Origin: Oceanicola sp. D3
Lineage (GTDB): Bacteria > Pseudomonadota > Alphaproteobacteria > Rhodobacterales > Rhodobacteraceae
Reading direction: 5' to 3'
NCBI RefSeq assembly: GCF_006351965.1
Contig: NZ_CP040932.1
Location: 2,666,001-2,730,000 of the forward strand
DNA length: 64,000 nucleotides
The position numbers and the translations under genes were made by a program. The notes under the pieces are model-generated. The model worked only from the letters and a program-made list of their open reading frames with translations. It searched no databases and was not told the DNA's origin. Of the stretch, positions 1-10,551 are shown piece by piece; positions within the stretch are counted from its first letter, which is position 1; every line of letters starts with the position of its first letter.

Positions 1-46
1 CAGCCCCTATCTGAAGACTAGACCGCAACCGCCAAAGGCAGGCCCC

Positions 47-556
47 TTGCTGCTCGCCCTCAAGCTCGCCAACCTCTCGCTCCTCCTGCTCTTCCCGCTG
101 GCATGGTTCGCACCGCTCCTGCGTGCGGGGCTGCTGCCGCTGTTCGGGCTGTCCGAAATCTCGGTCATTTCTGGCCTGCAAGAACTCTGGGGCAAAGACG
201 TGTTTCTTGCCCTGCTGGTCACAGCCTTCGCCCTCTTTGCCCCCTACCTCAAAACCATCGGCCTCGCGCTGCTGCACTTCGGGCTGATGCGCCGCAAGGT
301 GCTGCCCGCGCTGCACCTGCTCGGCAAGCTGGCCATGGCCGATATCTTCCTGATCGCGCTCTACATCGTCGTGGCCAAGGGCATCGGCGTGGGCCGGGTG
401 GAGGTGGCATGGGGGCTCTACCTCTTCACCGCCTGCATCCTCGCCTCCATCGGCATCTCATGGGCCACCGAGAGGAGCCGCAAGCGCCTGCCGCCCCCCG
501 GCCCGGCCCTGCAACCCAGTGCCGAAGCGCTTTCCCTAAGCCCCACCTCCGAGTGA
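47..556 (+). CDS. PqiA-like integral membrane protein
   Basis: Single-domain paraquat-inducible protein A family member of about 169 residues. It has three to four hydrophobic helices; the family look comes from the LFPLAWFAPLLRAG segment near the N-terminus and the LLGKLAMADIFLIALYIV segment in the second half, followed by a hydrophilic Pro/Ser tail. Proteins of this family are inner-membrane proteins linked to envelope lipid transport (PqiAB/LetAB), but single-domain versions have no proven role. The start is uncertain: TTG at 47 is the best in-window choice, although the frame stays open to base 2. A different frame ends at a TAG at 19-21, which would suit the tail of an upstream gene. The 3' end overlaps the converging glycosyltransferase gene by 21 bp. 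Confidence 0.6.
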   Translation: MLLALKLANLSLLLLFPLAWFAPLLRAGLLPLFGLSEISVISGLQELWGKDVFLALLVTAFALFAPYLKTIGLALLHFGLMRRKVLPALHLLGKLAMADIFLIALYIVVAKGIGVGRVEVAWGLYLFTACILASIGISWATERSRKRLPPPGPALQPSAEALSLSPTSE

Positions 557-1663
557 GGTAGCCAGCCCGGCCCGTTGCCAGAGCGCCTCTGTCCCAGCGT
601 CCCGCACGAGGCTCTCGGCATCGGCAATCCGCTGGCCCTTCCAGCCGGTGCTGATCTGGGCGCAATGCATAAAGCGATGCGACCTCGACATAGCAACGCG
701 GTTAAAGAGATAGCCGGCCACGCCATGCACATCCCAGCCAAACCGCGCAAGCGGACTGCCTCGGGTGATGCACCACTTCTCCTTGCTGTAGGTCTCCGGA
801 TCGCGCCGCCAGATATGATCCCCATGCATCGGCACCTCACCAGCCGCGTCCACAGCATAGCGCCAATGGCACCGCGCTGTGGCATACCCCAGCCGCGAAC
901 GCTCCGCCTGCTCAACCAGCGTCCCTGCGCCATCGGCGGCCACAAGCATTTCGTCCACATCACACCAGATGAGCCCACGCGCGTGGGGAAAATACCGGTG
1001 CCGGATGGTGTTGATGATCCCGAGCTGCAAGAACAGCGCAATCCCGCGCGGCGGCTTCGCGGCCATCGGCCCATAGGGCACATCGACGCCCACCACCGTT
1101 GCCCCGCTTAGGCCCTCAACGCTTGCCAGACAGGCCCGAATATCTTCCAGCCCATACTCCGTGCTGCCATTGTCGAAAAACAGCACATGCTCCACCCCGG
1201 CAGACGCAACATAATGCGCCGCCCAATCACGCACCCATGGCAGCGGGTTGTTCCTCGACAGCGTAGACAGCACCACCTTTCCGGCAAACGCCTCGTCAGG
1301 AACTGCCACCGAGATCGAAAGCTCCTCCCCATCAAGCACCACCGACAGCCTCGAAGGGCACGCCCGCGCCCGAACCCACAGTTCGTCATGGCGGCGATAT
1401 CTGCGCAGCGCCGTCACCGGATGCACGCCCAACTCCGAGCGAAACGTTGCCCCGCGCAATAACCCCGCAAGGTTCAGCAGCTTCGGGCAGACAAGCACGA
1501 TCCGGCCGCGCTCTGGCAAAAAGGTCGCGCTATAGGCCAGCGTTGAGAAATCGTAGCGCTCGGCGAAATTCGCAGGCTGCGCGGCGGGGCGAAGCAGCGG
1601 CCTGCGCTGCACCGGGGCATCCTTGGGCAGCCGCAGGGGCTCCAATGTCAGGGTCTCGAACAT
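536..1663 (-). CDS. Glycosyltransferase-like protein (family 2/92 type)
   Basis: A 375-residue protein with a nucleotide-sugar transferase fold signature. About residues 128-250 contain STLSRNNPLPWVRDWAAHY, then VLFFDNGSTEYG, then CDVDEML at 234-240, the metal-binding DxD-type motif expected of GT-A enzymes. The N-terminal 110 residues look like an accessory region. Such proteins in roseobacters usually decorate surface or capsular polysaccharide. No signal peptide or membrane helix is visible, so a cytoplasmic enzyme is likely. It converges with the PqiA-like gene and overlaps it by 21 bp. Donor and acceptor cannot be read from the sequence. Confidence 0.65.
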   Translation of the reverse strand: MFETLTLEPLRLPKDAPVQRRPLLRPAAQPANFAERYDFSTLAYSATFLPERGRIVLVCPKLLNLAGLLRGATFRSELGVHPVTALRRYRRHDELWVRARACPSRLSVVLDGEELSISVAVPDEAFAGKVVLSTLSRNNPLPWVRDWAAHYVASAGVEHVLFFDNGSTEYGLEDIRACLASVEGLSGATVVGVDVPYGPMAAKPPRGIALFLQLGIINTIRHRYFPHARGLIWCDVDEMLVAADGAGTLVEQAERSRLGYATARCHWRYAVDAAGEVPMHGDHIWRRDPETYSKEKWCITRGSPLARFGWDVHGVAGYLFNRVAMSRSHRFMHCAQISTGWKGQRIADAESLVRDAGTEALWQRAGLATSLGGGA

Positions 1664-1723
1664 GCCCCCGCATAGCGCGGGCGCCCTCGCCGTGCCAGCA
1701 AAGACCGCACCACTCTGGCGCGC

Positions 1724-1759
1724 ATAAAAAGAGACGGGCCCGCAAAGGCCCGCCTCTCT
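1724..1759 (-). terminator. Rho-independent terminator of the OmpA-family gene
   Basis: On the minus strand AGAGGCGGGCC pairs with GGCCCGTCTCT (11 bp, one G-U) and is followed at once by a run of five T. It begins 25 bp after the stop codon at 1785. Confidence 0.75.
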
Positions 1760-1784
1760 ACTCGTTAACCGAAGGGTTCTGGAG

Positions 1785-3794
1785 TTACGATCCGGTGGCG
1801 ATCAGCGGGGTGATCCGGCGCACGGCGGCACGACGGTTGGCGCGCTCGCCTTCCAGCGTGCGGATCTTGAGGTCGCCCTCGCCGTAGCCCTGCACCACGA
1901 GGTTTTCGGGCGGCACGTCAAAGTACTCGGTCAGCGCCAACGCCACACTCTCCGCGCGACGGTCCGACAGGGCCAGGTTGTAGGCCGCATTGCCAACCGC
2001 GTCGGTGTGACCTTCCACAAGGAACACCTCACCGGGGTTTTCCTCCACATAGGCGGCAATCAAGTTGCCCAGCTCGCTAAGCTCTTCAGCCTCCTGCGGG
2101 TCGATCACGGCCGATCCGGTGCGGAAGTTGATCGCGTCCAGATCAATCGCCGGGGCCAGTTTGCGCACCCGCTCGATGTTGCGCACTTGGTAGAGCGCAA
2201 AGCGGCGGTCGGCCACGCTCTTGGTCGACAGCGCAGCACGCAGTGCATCAGCGTCCGAGTTGGCATCCACCTCCTCGTATTCCACCGGATCAGGCAGCGC
2301 GGCCACATCCACCGGGTCAACACTGGTGGTGTCGTCAATCAGCACCGTCCGGTTGCCCTCTGCATCCACCCGGACGCGGCGCAGCACGCGCAGCTCGGGG
2401 TCGCGGATGGTGATGATCTGCACACCGCTCTCGCGTGTCACGATGGTACGGGTCGAGCCATCCTCGAAAGTTTCGCGGCGCACGGTCGAGCCGGGACGTT
2501 CGATCAGCTCATTGTCGTCGCGGATCACTCGGTAGCGCCCATCTTCCAGCACAACCACACGGTCGTCGGATTTGGTGACAACCTGAGCCTTGTCGTTGCC
2601 CTTCAGAGCTTCGCCAACGACCACGGCACCAAGGCCAACCACAAGCGCCTTCTCAAGGTCGCTCAGGCCACCGTCATCATTGCCAGCGCTGCCGTTGCCG
2701 CTCGCAGCGCCTGTTACCTTGTCCAAAAACTCCTCCGAGCTCGATCGGGCGGTTTCCTCCGTCACCGTGGTCTCTTCAACCTCGGCCACTTCCGCATCGC
2801 TCTCAGACGCGGCCGAGGCCTTCGGGGCTTCCGTCTCTGCGGCAGCGGCCTGTGCTTCCGGGTCAGCCTCTTCTGCAGATTGCGCTTCAATCCGCTTGGC
2901 GGCCTCTTCCAGAACGCCGGTAATCGCGGGGTTGGCTTCAGCATCGGCCTCCACCTCAGCTTCCGCCTCAGCCGTCATCTCGGCTTCGGGCTCGGCCTCA
3001 CCTTCGGTGGCCATGTCTTCCTCAACCGTGGCTTCAGCGCCTGCGGCGACATCAGCTTCCGCTTCAGCCGCCTCATCGCCACCCGTCAACTCACCCAGAG
3101 CCTCGGCAAGGTCGCCCTCGCCGCCTTCAGCTTCAACCTCTGCTTCAGCGGTGGTTTCGGCCTCCGCTTCCGGCGCAACGGCCTCAGCCTCGTCGGCCAC
3201 TTCGGGCGCAGCCTCAACCTCGGCCTCTGCAGCGTCTTCTCCGCCACCCGTTACGGCATCCAGCGCGCCCTCCAGCAGACCCGGCTCTTCAGCCTCAGCC
3301 TCTGCGGCAACCTCCGGCTCCGCCTCAGCCTCAGCCTCTGCGGTCGCCTCAGGCTCAGGCGTTGGCTCCGCCTCAGCCGTCTCGTCCTCATTGCCGGTCA
3401 CAGCCTCCAGAGCGCCCTCCAGCAGGCCGGGCTCCTCGGCTTCGGCCTCCGCCGTCGCTTCGCCCGTCACCTCGGCTTCACTCGGCTCGGCCTCCATGGC
3501 GGTCACAACATCCGCCTCGCTGACGCCCATCTCCTGCAACTCCGCCATCGTCATGCAAAGTGCGCGTTCGCCGCCGAAGGTGCTGACAACCAGCGCATCC
3601 GCCGAGGCCTCGCCATCCAGCGCCGCCTTCTGCTCGTCGCTCAACGTAAGCTGCAACTCATCGGCCGCATCGGCGCTGATGCCGATAGTGCCAGCGTCGC
3701 AGCGGTCGACAACCTGCTGGGCCGGGGCAACTGCCGGCATTACAAGGGAAAATACGGCCACAAGGGCTGTCGTGTTTCGGATCTTCGCAGACAT
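1785..3794 (-). CDS. OmpA-family protein with long Ala/Glu-rich repeat region
   Basis: A 669-residue exported protein. A signal peptide spans residues 1-25 (cleavage near VAPAQ). Residues 100-350 are extremely Ala/Glu rich and carry short amphipathic modules: EEPGLLEGALEAVTG (120-134), EEPGLLEGALDAVTG (169-183), a weaker copy GDLAEALGELTGG near 227-239, and FLDKVTGAASG near 356. A hydrophobic stretch ALVVGLGAVVVGEAL lies at 383-397, then a beta-rich module of charged residues (400-500). The last about 120 residues are an OmpA/MotB peptidoglycan-binding domain with EGHTDAVGNAAYNLALSDRRA. It probably links outer membrane or periplasm to peptidoglycan. A GGAGGAG ribosome site lies 8-9 bases before the ATG. 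The acidic repeat region is unusual in length for the family. Confidence 0.85.
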   Translation of the reverse strand: MSAKIRNTTALVAVFSLVMPAVAPAQQVVDRCDAGTIGISADAADELQLTLSDEQKAALDGEASADALVVSTFGGERALCMTMAELQEMGVSEADVVTAMEAEPSEAEVTGEATAEAEAEEPGLLEGALEAVTGNEDETAEAEPTPEPEATAEAEAEAEPEVAAEAEAEEPGLLEGALDAVTGGGEDAAEAEVEAAPEVADEAEAVAPEAEAETTAEAEVEAEGGEGDLAEALGELTGGDEAAEAEADVAAGAEATVEEDMATEGEAEPEAEMTAEAEAEVEADAEANPAITGVLEEAAKRIEAQSAEEADPEAQAAAAETEAPKASAASESDAEVAEVEETTVTEETARSSSEEFLDKVTGAASGNGSAGNDDGGLSDLEKALVVGLGAVVVGEALKGNDKAQVVTKSDDRVVVLEDGRYRVIRDDNELIERPGSTVRRETFEDGSTRTIVTRESGVQIITIRDPELRVLRRVRVDAEGNRTVLIDDTTSVDPVDVAALPDPVEYEEVDANSDADALRAALSTKSVADRRFALYQVRNIERVRKLAPAIDLDAINFRTGSAVIDPQEAEELSELGNLIAAYVEENPGEVFLVEGHTDAVGNAAYNLALSDRRAESVALALTEYFDVPPENLVVQGYGEGDLKIRTLEGERANRRAAVRRITPLIATGS

Positions 3795-3859
3795 GACTGC
3801 TGCTCCTCCAATGTGTATTTCTTGGGCCTACAACGCGGCCCTACACCATCGGGTTCCGC

Positions 3860-5116
3860 TCAGGCCGCGTGGAGCATCTGCATGAGCCGCGCTTTTTCGC
3901 CGCCGCCGTCTTCGCGCGAAAGCGCCTGCGCGAGCGCCTCAAGCGAGGCGATGTTATGCCCGGCGCGAAAACTGGAGACATGGGGCAGCATCGCCGCGAT
4001 ACCCGCCGCCTTGGGGGCAAAACCATCCCAGCGCAGCAACGGGTTCACCCAGATCAGCCGCCGGGCCGAAAGCCCAAGCCGCTCCACCTCGCGTGCCAGC
4101 CGATCCGGTGCGCCCCGGTCCAGCCCGTCGGTGATCAGCAGCACCACCGCCCCGCGAGACAGCACCCGCCGCGACCAATCGCGGTTGAAAGCATGCAGAC
4201 AGTCACCAATTCGCGTGCCCCCCTCCCAATCCTGCGCCTCGGCCCCGGCGGCAGACAGCGCGGCGTCTACATCGCGGGTCGCAAGGTGGCGGGTGATGTT
4301 GGTGAGCCGTGTGCCAAAGGTAAAGCCATGAACCCGCGCCCATCCGGCGCCCTTGGCATTGGCGGCAGCATGGAGAAAATGCAGCACGATGCGGCTGTAT
4401 TGGCTCATCGAGCCGGAAATATCGCAAAGCGCAACCAGATCGGGCCAGCGCTGCACCCGCTCCTTGGTCGCAAATTGGTGGATCTCGCCGCCCCGCCGAA
4501 GGGCCACCCGCATCGTCGCGCGCCAGTCAGCCACGCGGCCCCGCGCATCGGCCTTCGTGCGCCGGCTGACCAAGGGGCGCACGGGCAGCTCGATCCGGGC
4601 GATGATGCGTTTGGCCTCGGCCACCTCCGCCGTGCTCATCTGCTCAAAGTCGAGGGTCTTTAGCCGCTCCTCACCGCTCGCCGTGGCAGAAGCGTCAATC
4701 TCGATCTCCTCGCCTTCGGCTTCCGGCACCTCGGGCGCCTCTTGCTCCACCCCGTCCAGCAGCGCCTCAGCGGCCCGCTTCTCCGCCGCCTCCGCCGCCT
4801 TCTCCTCCTGCACGCCCCGCACCGATGGCAGCATCAGGCTCATCATATGCTCCATGTAGCGCGGATCGCGCCAATAGAGCCGAAAAATCTGTGCGAAAAC
4901 AGCGCGTTGCTCTGGCCGATTGACGAAACAGGCCTGCAGCGCGTGGAAAAAGTCGGCACGGCTCGTAAATCCAGCCGCCTCCACGGCCCGCACCGCGTCA
5001 ATCACGCGGCCCGGGCCAATTGGCAGCCCCGCCTTCCGAAGCGCCCGCGCAAACCAGGTGATGTTTTCCACCAGCCTGGGATGCTCAGGGATCTGAAGGT
5101 CAGGGAGTTCAGCCAT
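3860..5116 (-). CDS. CoxE-like VWA domain protein
   Basis: A 418-residue cytoplasmic protein of the VWA-containing CoxE family. A helical N-terminal part (1-115) is followed by an acidic linker rich in Glu/Ala (115-150) and a C-terminal von Willebrand A domain with an intact MIDAS motif DISGSMS at 232-238 and the later ITDGLDRG segment. CoxE-type proteins work with MoxR AAA+ ATPases as metal-cofactor insertion or assembly chaperones. No carbon monoxide dehydrogenase subunit genes are present, so the CO-specific role should not be assumed. It starts 3 bp after the small conserved gene, and that pair follows moxR, so all three probably form one operon. Confidence 0.8.
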   Translation of the reverse strand: MAELPDLQIPEHPRLVENITWFARALRKAGLPIGPGRVIDAVRAVEAAGFTSRADFFHALQACFVNRPEQRAVFAQIFRLYWRDPRYMEHMMSLMLPSVRGVQEEKAAEAAEKRAAEALLDGVEQEAPEVPEAEGEEIEIDASATASGEERLKTLDFEQMSTAEVAEAKRIIARIELPVRPLVSRRTKADARGRVADWRATMRVALRRGGEIHQFATKERVQRWPDLVALCDISGSMSQYSRIVLHFLHAAANAKGAGWARVHGFTFGTRLTNITRHLATRDVDAALSAAGAEAQDWEGGTRIGDCLHAFNRDWSRRVLSRGAVVLLITDGLDRGAPDRLAREVERLGLSARRLIWVNPLLRWDGFAPKAAGIAAMLPHVSSFRAGHNIASLEALAQALSREDGGGEKARLMQMLHAA

Positions 5117-5119
5117 CGC

Positions 5120-5551
5120 CTACCAAGTCATCGCTTGGGTGAGGTTCATCCAGACGTAATAGTTCACCCGCATCAGCGAGCGGTTGTTTTCAGGGATGGC
5201 CTCGATCCGGGGCTGGCGCAAATAGGCCTCTTTCACCCGAACCGGGTCATTCCCATAGCCCGCCACGCCAATGGCCAGAAAGCGCCGCCAGCGCGGCTCC
5301 AGCCCAAGGTCGATGGTGCGCGGCTCTTCCACCCCGATCACCAGAAGCACGCCGGTGATTGCGCCGGGGACAAGGCATTGGTCGTCGGTCTCGGTGGGCG
5401 GGTTCATGAGCGTGTTGATCACCCGCTCCCGGTGATATTCGTGATACTGCTGCCGCGCCTGATGCATGACAGCCCGGTTCACCTGACTCTGCATGAAGTT
5501 GGCAAACATATCCACGGCACCGCCAACGGCCTTACCTTCAATCCCCATCAT
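5120..5551 (-). CDS. Conserved hypothetical protein between MoxR and VWA genes
   Basis: A 143-residue protein I cannot assign to a named family. It has no signal peptide; the N-terminal half is amphipathic helix (FANFMQSQVNRAVMHQARQQ), then a hydrophobic strand GAITGVLLVIGV and a Trp/Arg-rich C-terminal half ending VNYYVWMNLTQAMTW. Two ATG codons lie in tandem (5551 and 5548); AGGAG is 4 bases from the first and 7 from the second, so 5548 may be the real start. Its position between moxR and the CoxE-like VWA gene, only 3 bp from the latter, suggests it is a substrate, adaptor or partner of that pair. Confidence 0.7.
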   Translation of the reverse strand: MMGIEGKAVGGAVDMFANFMQSQVNRAVMHQARQQYHEYHRERVINTLMNPPTETDDQCLVPGAITGVLLVIGVEEPRTIDLGLEPRWRRFLAIGVAGYGNDPVRVKEAYLRQPRIEAIPENNRSLMRVNYYVWMNLTQAMTW

Positions 5552-5618
5552 ATCACTCCTGTTTCAATCACTTGCACGCCAGATACACGGCGCTTGTGAC
5601 AGAGAAGTTTCATATAGA

Positions 5619-6527
5619 TCAGGCCGGTGCAAGCTCGGCCCGCACTTCCTCCAGAAGCCGCGAAGCCTCGCCGCCCTGCAACCGGGCGATGTCGTCCTGA
5701 TATTTCAGGATCGCCCCGATGGTGTCGGCGATCACATCAGGGCTGATGGTGAGCACGTCGAGCGCGAGCAGGCACTTGGCCCAGTCGATTGTTTCGGCCA
5801 CACCGGGCTTCTTGAACAGATCTTCGGTGCGCAGCTTCTGCACGAAGGCCACGATCTCGCGGCTCAGCGCTTCGGCGGCCTCCGGCGCACGCGCATGAAG
5901 AATTTCCAGCTCCCGGTCAAAATTCGGGTAGTCGACCCAATGATAGAGGCACCGCCGCTTCAACGCGTCATGCACTTCCCGCGTGCGGTTGGAGGTGAGG
6001 ATCACGATGGGCGGCTCGGGCGCGGCGATGGTGCCAAGCTCGGGGATCGTCACCTGAAAATCGCTCAGCGCTTCCAGCAGGAAGGCTTCAAAGGGCTCAT
6101 CCGTGCGGTCCAGCTCGTCAATCAGCAGCACCGGCGCCCCGCCGGGCTGCGGGCGCATCGCCTCCAGCAGGGGCCGCGCAATGAGGTACTCTTCGGTGAA
6201 AAGTTCGCTCTTCAGCGCATCCCGGTCCGCCCCGCCGCTCGCCTCGGCGGTGCGAATGGCAATCATCTGTTCCGCAAAGTTCCATTCATACACCGCGCTG
6301 GAAGCATCCAACCCCTCGTAGCACTGCAACCGGATCAGCCTGCGCCCCAGCGCGGCGGCAATCGCCTTGGCGATCTCGGTCTTGCCCACGCCCGCCTCGC
6401 CTTCAAGGAACAGCGGCCGCCCCAGCTTCAGGCTCAAAAACACCACCGTCGCCAGCGCCCGCCCGCACACGTAGCCCTCTTCGCCCAGCGCCGTCTGCAC
6501 CTCATCGATGGAATTCATTGCTTTCAT
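5619..6527 (-). CDS. MoxR-type AAA+ ATPase
   Basis: A 302-residue MoxR-family ATPase. Walker A GEAGVGKT is at residues 43-50 and Walker B reads VLLIDELDR; sensor-1 segment ILTSNRTRE and the arginine-bearing KRRCLYHW segment follow, as in the MoxR/CoxD subfamily. It would use ATP to remodel a target protein with the VWA partner encoded downstream. An upstream extension is open, but AGAGGAGG 10 bases before the ATG at 6527 favours this start. The gap to the next gene is 67 bp. The family usually acts in the cytoplasm on metalloenzyme maturation; the target here is unknown. Confidence 0.85.
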   Translation of the reverse strand: MKAMNSIDEVQTALGEEGYVCGRALATVVFLSLKLGRPLFLEGEAGVGKTEIAKAIAAALGRRLIRLQCYEGLDASSAVYEWNFAEQMIAIRTAEASGGADRDALKSELFTEEYLIARPLLEAMRPQPGGAPVLLIDELDRTDEPFEAFLLEALSDFQVTIPELGTIAAPEPPIVILTSNRTREVHDALKRRCLYHWVDYPNFDRELEILHARAPEAAEALSREIVAFVQKLRTEDLFKKPGVAETIDWAKCLLALDVLTISPDVIADTIGAILKYQDDIARLQGGEASRLLEEVRAELAPA

Positions 6528-6643
6528 ACGGGCCAGTCCTCCTCTGCCCGCCCATGCTGCATGGGGGGCGGCGACTTGCAAGGGCGACCAAAGCAGGACA
6601 ACGGCAATATTGGCTGCACCCTGCCCGCCTGCCCGGCCCATAG

Positions 6644-6672
6644 AAAAAGGGCGCGCCCAGCCGGGCACGCCC
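6644..6672 (-). terminator. Rho-independent terminator of lon
   Basis: Minus-strand GGGCGTGCCC pairs with GGGCGCGCCC (10 bp, one G-U) around a GGCT loop, followed by TTTTT. It sits 25 bp past the lon stop codon and separates lon from moxR. Confidence 0.85.
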
Positions 6673-6697
6673 CTCTTTTCTCAATGCCTTGCGGCGA

Positions 6698-9109
<2,412 letters not shown>

Positions 9110-9563
9110 GTCATGTCCTTGTTATTGGCAAGGAGGCACCGGCCCCAACCCGTTTCACGGGCATTCAGCGGCAGCCACGGCCCCCTCCGGTCTGCACCTT
9201 CAATTGGGGCCTCATACCCGCTTTTCAAGCACAACCGTTCCAGCCCGGCTATCCTGCCTGCCCGGCGCAGGGGGCACAAGCGCCGATCGCACCGGATTTG
9301 AGCCAAAAACACTTGCCATGCGCAACCATCACAAGGGGTCAAACACGGCCGCACAGACCCGCGTCATCATCTTCCCGGGCCTCGCGGAAAACGGGCCACA
9401 AACAGGCCCCTGCCCGCCACGAAGGCAAAACAATCCGCAACGCCCCGCGCGATTGTCCCCGTGCGTGGCGACAATATACCACCAAATCCGACAGCTCTCG
9501 CCCAGCCCATGCCGCAATCTGCCCGCATCTTCACGCAAAACAACATTCGTGCGGGTTATACCA
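9110..9563. other. Divergent intergenic region between lon and the membrane-protein pair
   Basis: About 450 bp without a convincing gene. It holds the sigma-32-like lon promoter (9202-9229). A plus-strand frame stays open across much of it, ahead of the membrane protein at 9564, but the predicted peptide is Pro/Arg/Ser-rich with no family features, so I treat it as non-coding. Confidence 0.5.
9202..9229 (-). promoter_or_regulatory. Candidate sigma-32 (RpoH) promoter of lon
   Basis: On the minus strand CTTGAA is followed after 14 bases by CCCCAATT, close to the heat-shock promoter pattern CTTGAA-N13/14-CCCCATNT. It lies 93-120 bp upstream of the lon ATG. lon is a known RpoH target in many proteobacteria; use here is inferred. 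Confidence 0.5.
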
Positions 9564-10547
9564 ATGCTCCCTGTCCTCTCGGCCCAGCGCCGCCGGATCG
9601 CCTTTTTCTCCATCACCATGTCCCTCGGCCTGCTGATGATCGGGCTGCTGCCCGGGCTGGTCTGGTACACCAAGGCCATCTCCTTCATCTTTGCCCCCTT
9701 CGTCATGGCTGGCGTGGCTGCCGCCGTGCTGGCCTGGGCCCCGTCAAAACGTGGCTGGCTGGAATGTATCGGCACCGGCGTGCTGCTCGGGGGCGGGCTT
9801 GGCGCGCTCACCCGGTTTGACGGGCTCGTCGGCCTGCCACTGGCCATCGCCATCTCTGCCGCGCTGGTCATGGTGCTGCATGAGGCATGGGCCTCCAAAC
9901 TGCCGCTGCAACTCTCCTTCGTCTCCTCCGCCGCCGGGCACGTGCGCGGCGACGGGGCCGAGCTTTGGGCCGCCGTTGTGCCCGGCGCGGGCGATAGTCT
10001 GGTTTCTGAGCGCCTGATCGACATCGAGGCCGACCCGAACGATCCGGGCCACAACACTTTTTACTGCGCGCTCATGGCCTGCGGCGAGCTGGCCGAGGAG
10101 GTCACGCTCACCCTGCTGGAGCAAGACAGCTCCGGCACCGCGCGCATCCACATCGAGGGCGAAGACGCGATGGGCGTCATGTCCTCGGGGATCCTCACGA
10201 TAAAGGTCACCGAGATGGACCCGGACACCACCCATATCGAGCTGCACGAAACCCGCGAGGGGATGATGGCCGGCGAGGTGATCGAGCGGTGGTTCGATGA
10301 TGTGCTGGCCGGCGAGCTGCGCCACCTTCAGGCGCACTTCCTCAAGGTCAATCCGCCCGAACCTGCCGACCGCAGCGCCGAGGCTGCAGCAGGCCTGCCA
10401 GAGGCCAAGGCCGCTGCCAATCTGGCCCCGGCAGAGGCAAGGGCCATGCTGCCCAAACCAAAGGCCCCGCGCCAGATGAAAGACCTCGCCAAACTGCCCG
10501 AAGATCACCTGACCTTGCAGGCAGTGCGTCAGGCGGTGAGCGACTAA
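9564..10547 (+). CDS. Membrane protein with N-terminal helices and cytoplasmic C-domain
   Basis: About 327 residues, family not recognised. Residues 14-110 contain roughly four hydrophobic helices (SLGLLMIGLLPGLVWY, FIFAPFVMAGVAAAVLAW, GVLLGGGLGALTRF, LAIAISAALVMVL). After these comes a soluble alpha/beta domain (about 150-280) with segments such as TARIHIEGEDAMGVMSSG and HIELHETREGMM, then an Ala/Pro-rich tail. The soluble part vaguely resembles an SRPBCC or lipid-binding fold, but that is a guess. Start choice is weak: ATG 9564 has no clear ribosome site and the frame is open upstream. It is followed after only 4 bp by a second protein of the same layout, so the two probably act together. 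Confidence 0.6.
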   Translation: MLPVLSAQRRRIAFFSITMSLGLLMIGLLPGLVWYTKAISFIFAPFVMAGVAAAVLAWAPSKRGWLECIGTGVLLGGGLGALTRFDGLVGLPLAIAISAALVMVLHEAWASKLPLQLSFVSSAAGHVRGDGAELWAAVVPGAGDSLVSERLIDIEADPNDPGHNTFYCALMACGELAEEVTLTLLEQDSSGTARIHIEGEDAMGVMSSGILTIKVTEMDPDTTHIELHETREGMMAGEVIERWFDDVLAGELRHLQAHFLKVNPPEPADRSAEAAAGLPEAKAAANLAPAEARAMLPKPKAPRQMKDLAKLPEDHLTLQAVRQAVSD

Positions 10548-10551
10548 CCGT

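Noticed and set aside
2007-4331. A 774-codon open frame on the plus strand across the OmpA-family gene
   Set aside because: It is the antisense of the Ala/Glu-rich repeat region; the opposite frame has a signal peptide, ribosome site, OmpA domain and terminator.
3860-6527. Carbon monoxide dehydrogenase maturation cluster
   Set aside because: No CoxL, CoxM or CoxS-type genes are in the window; MoxR and VWA genes occur in many other settings.
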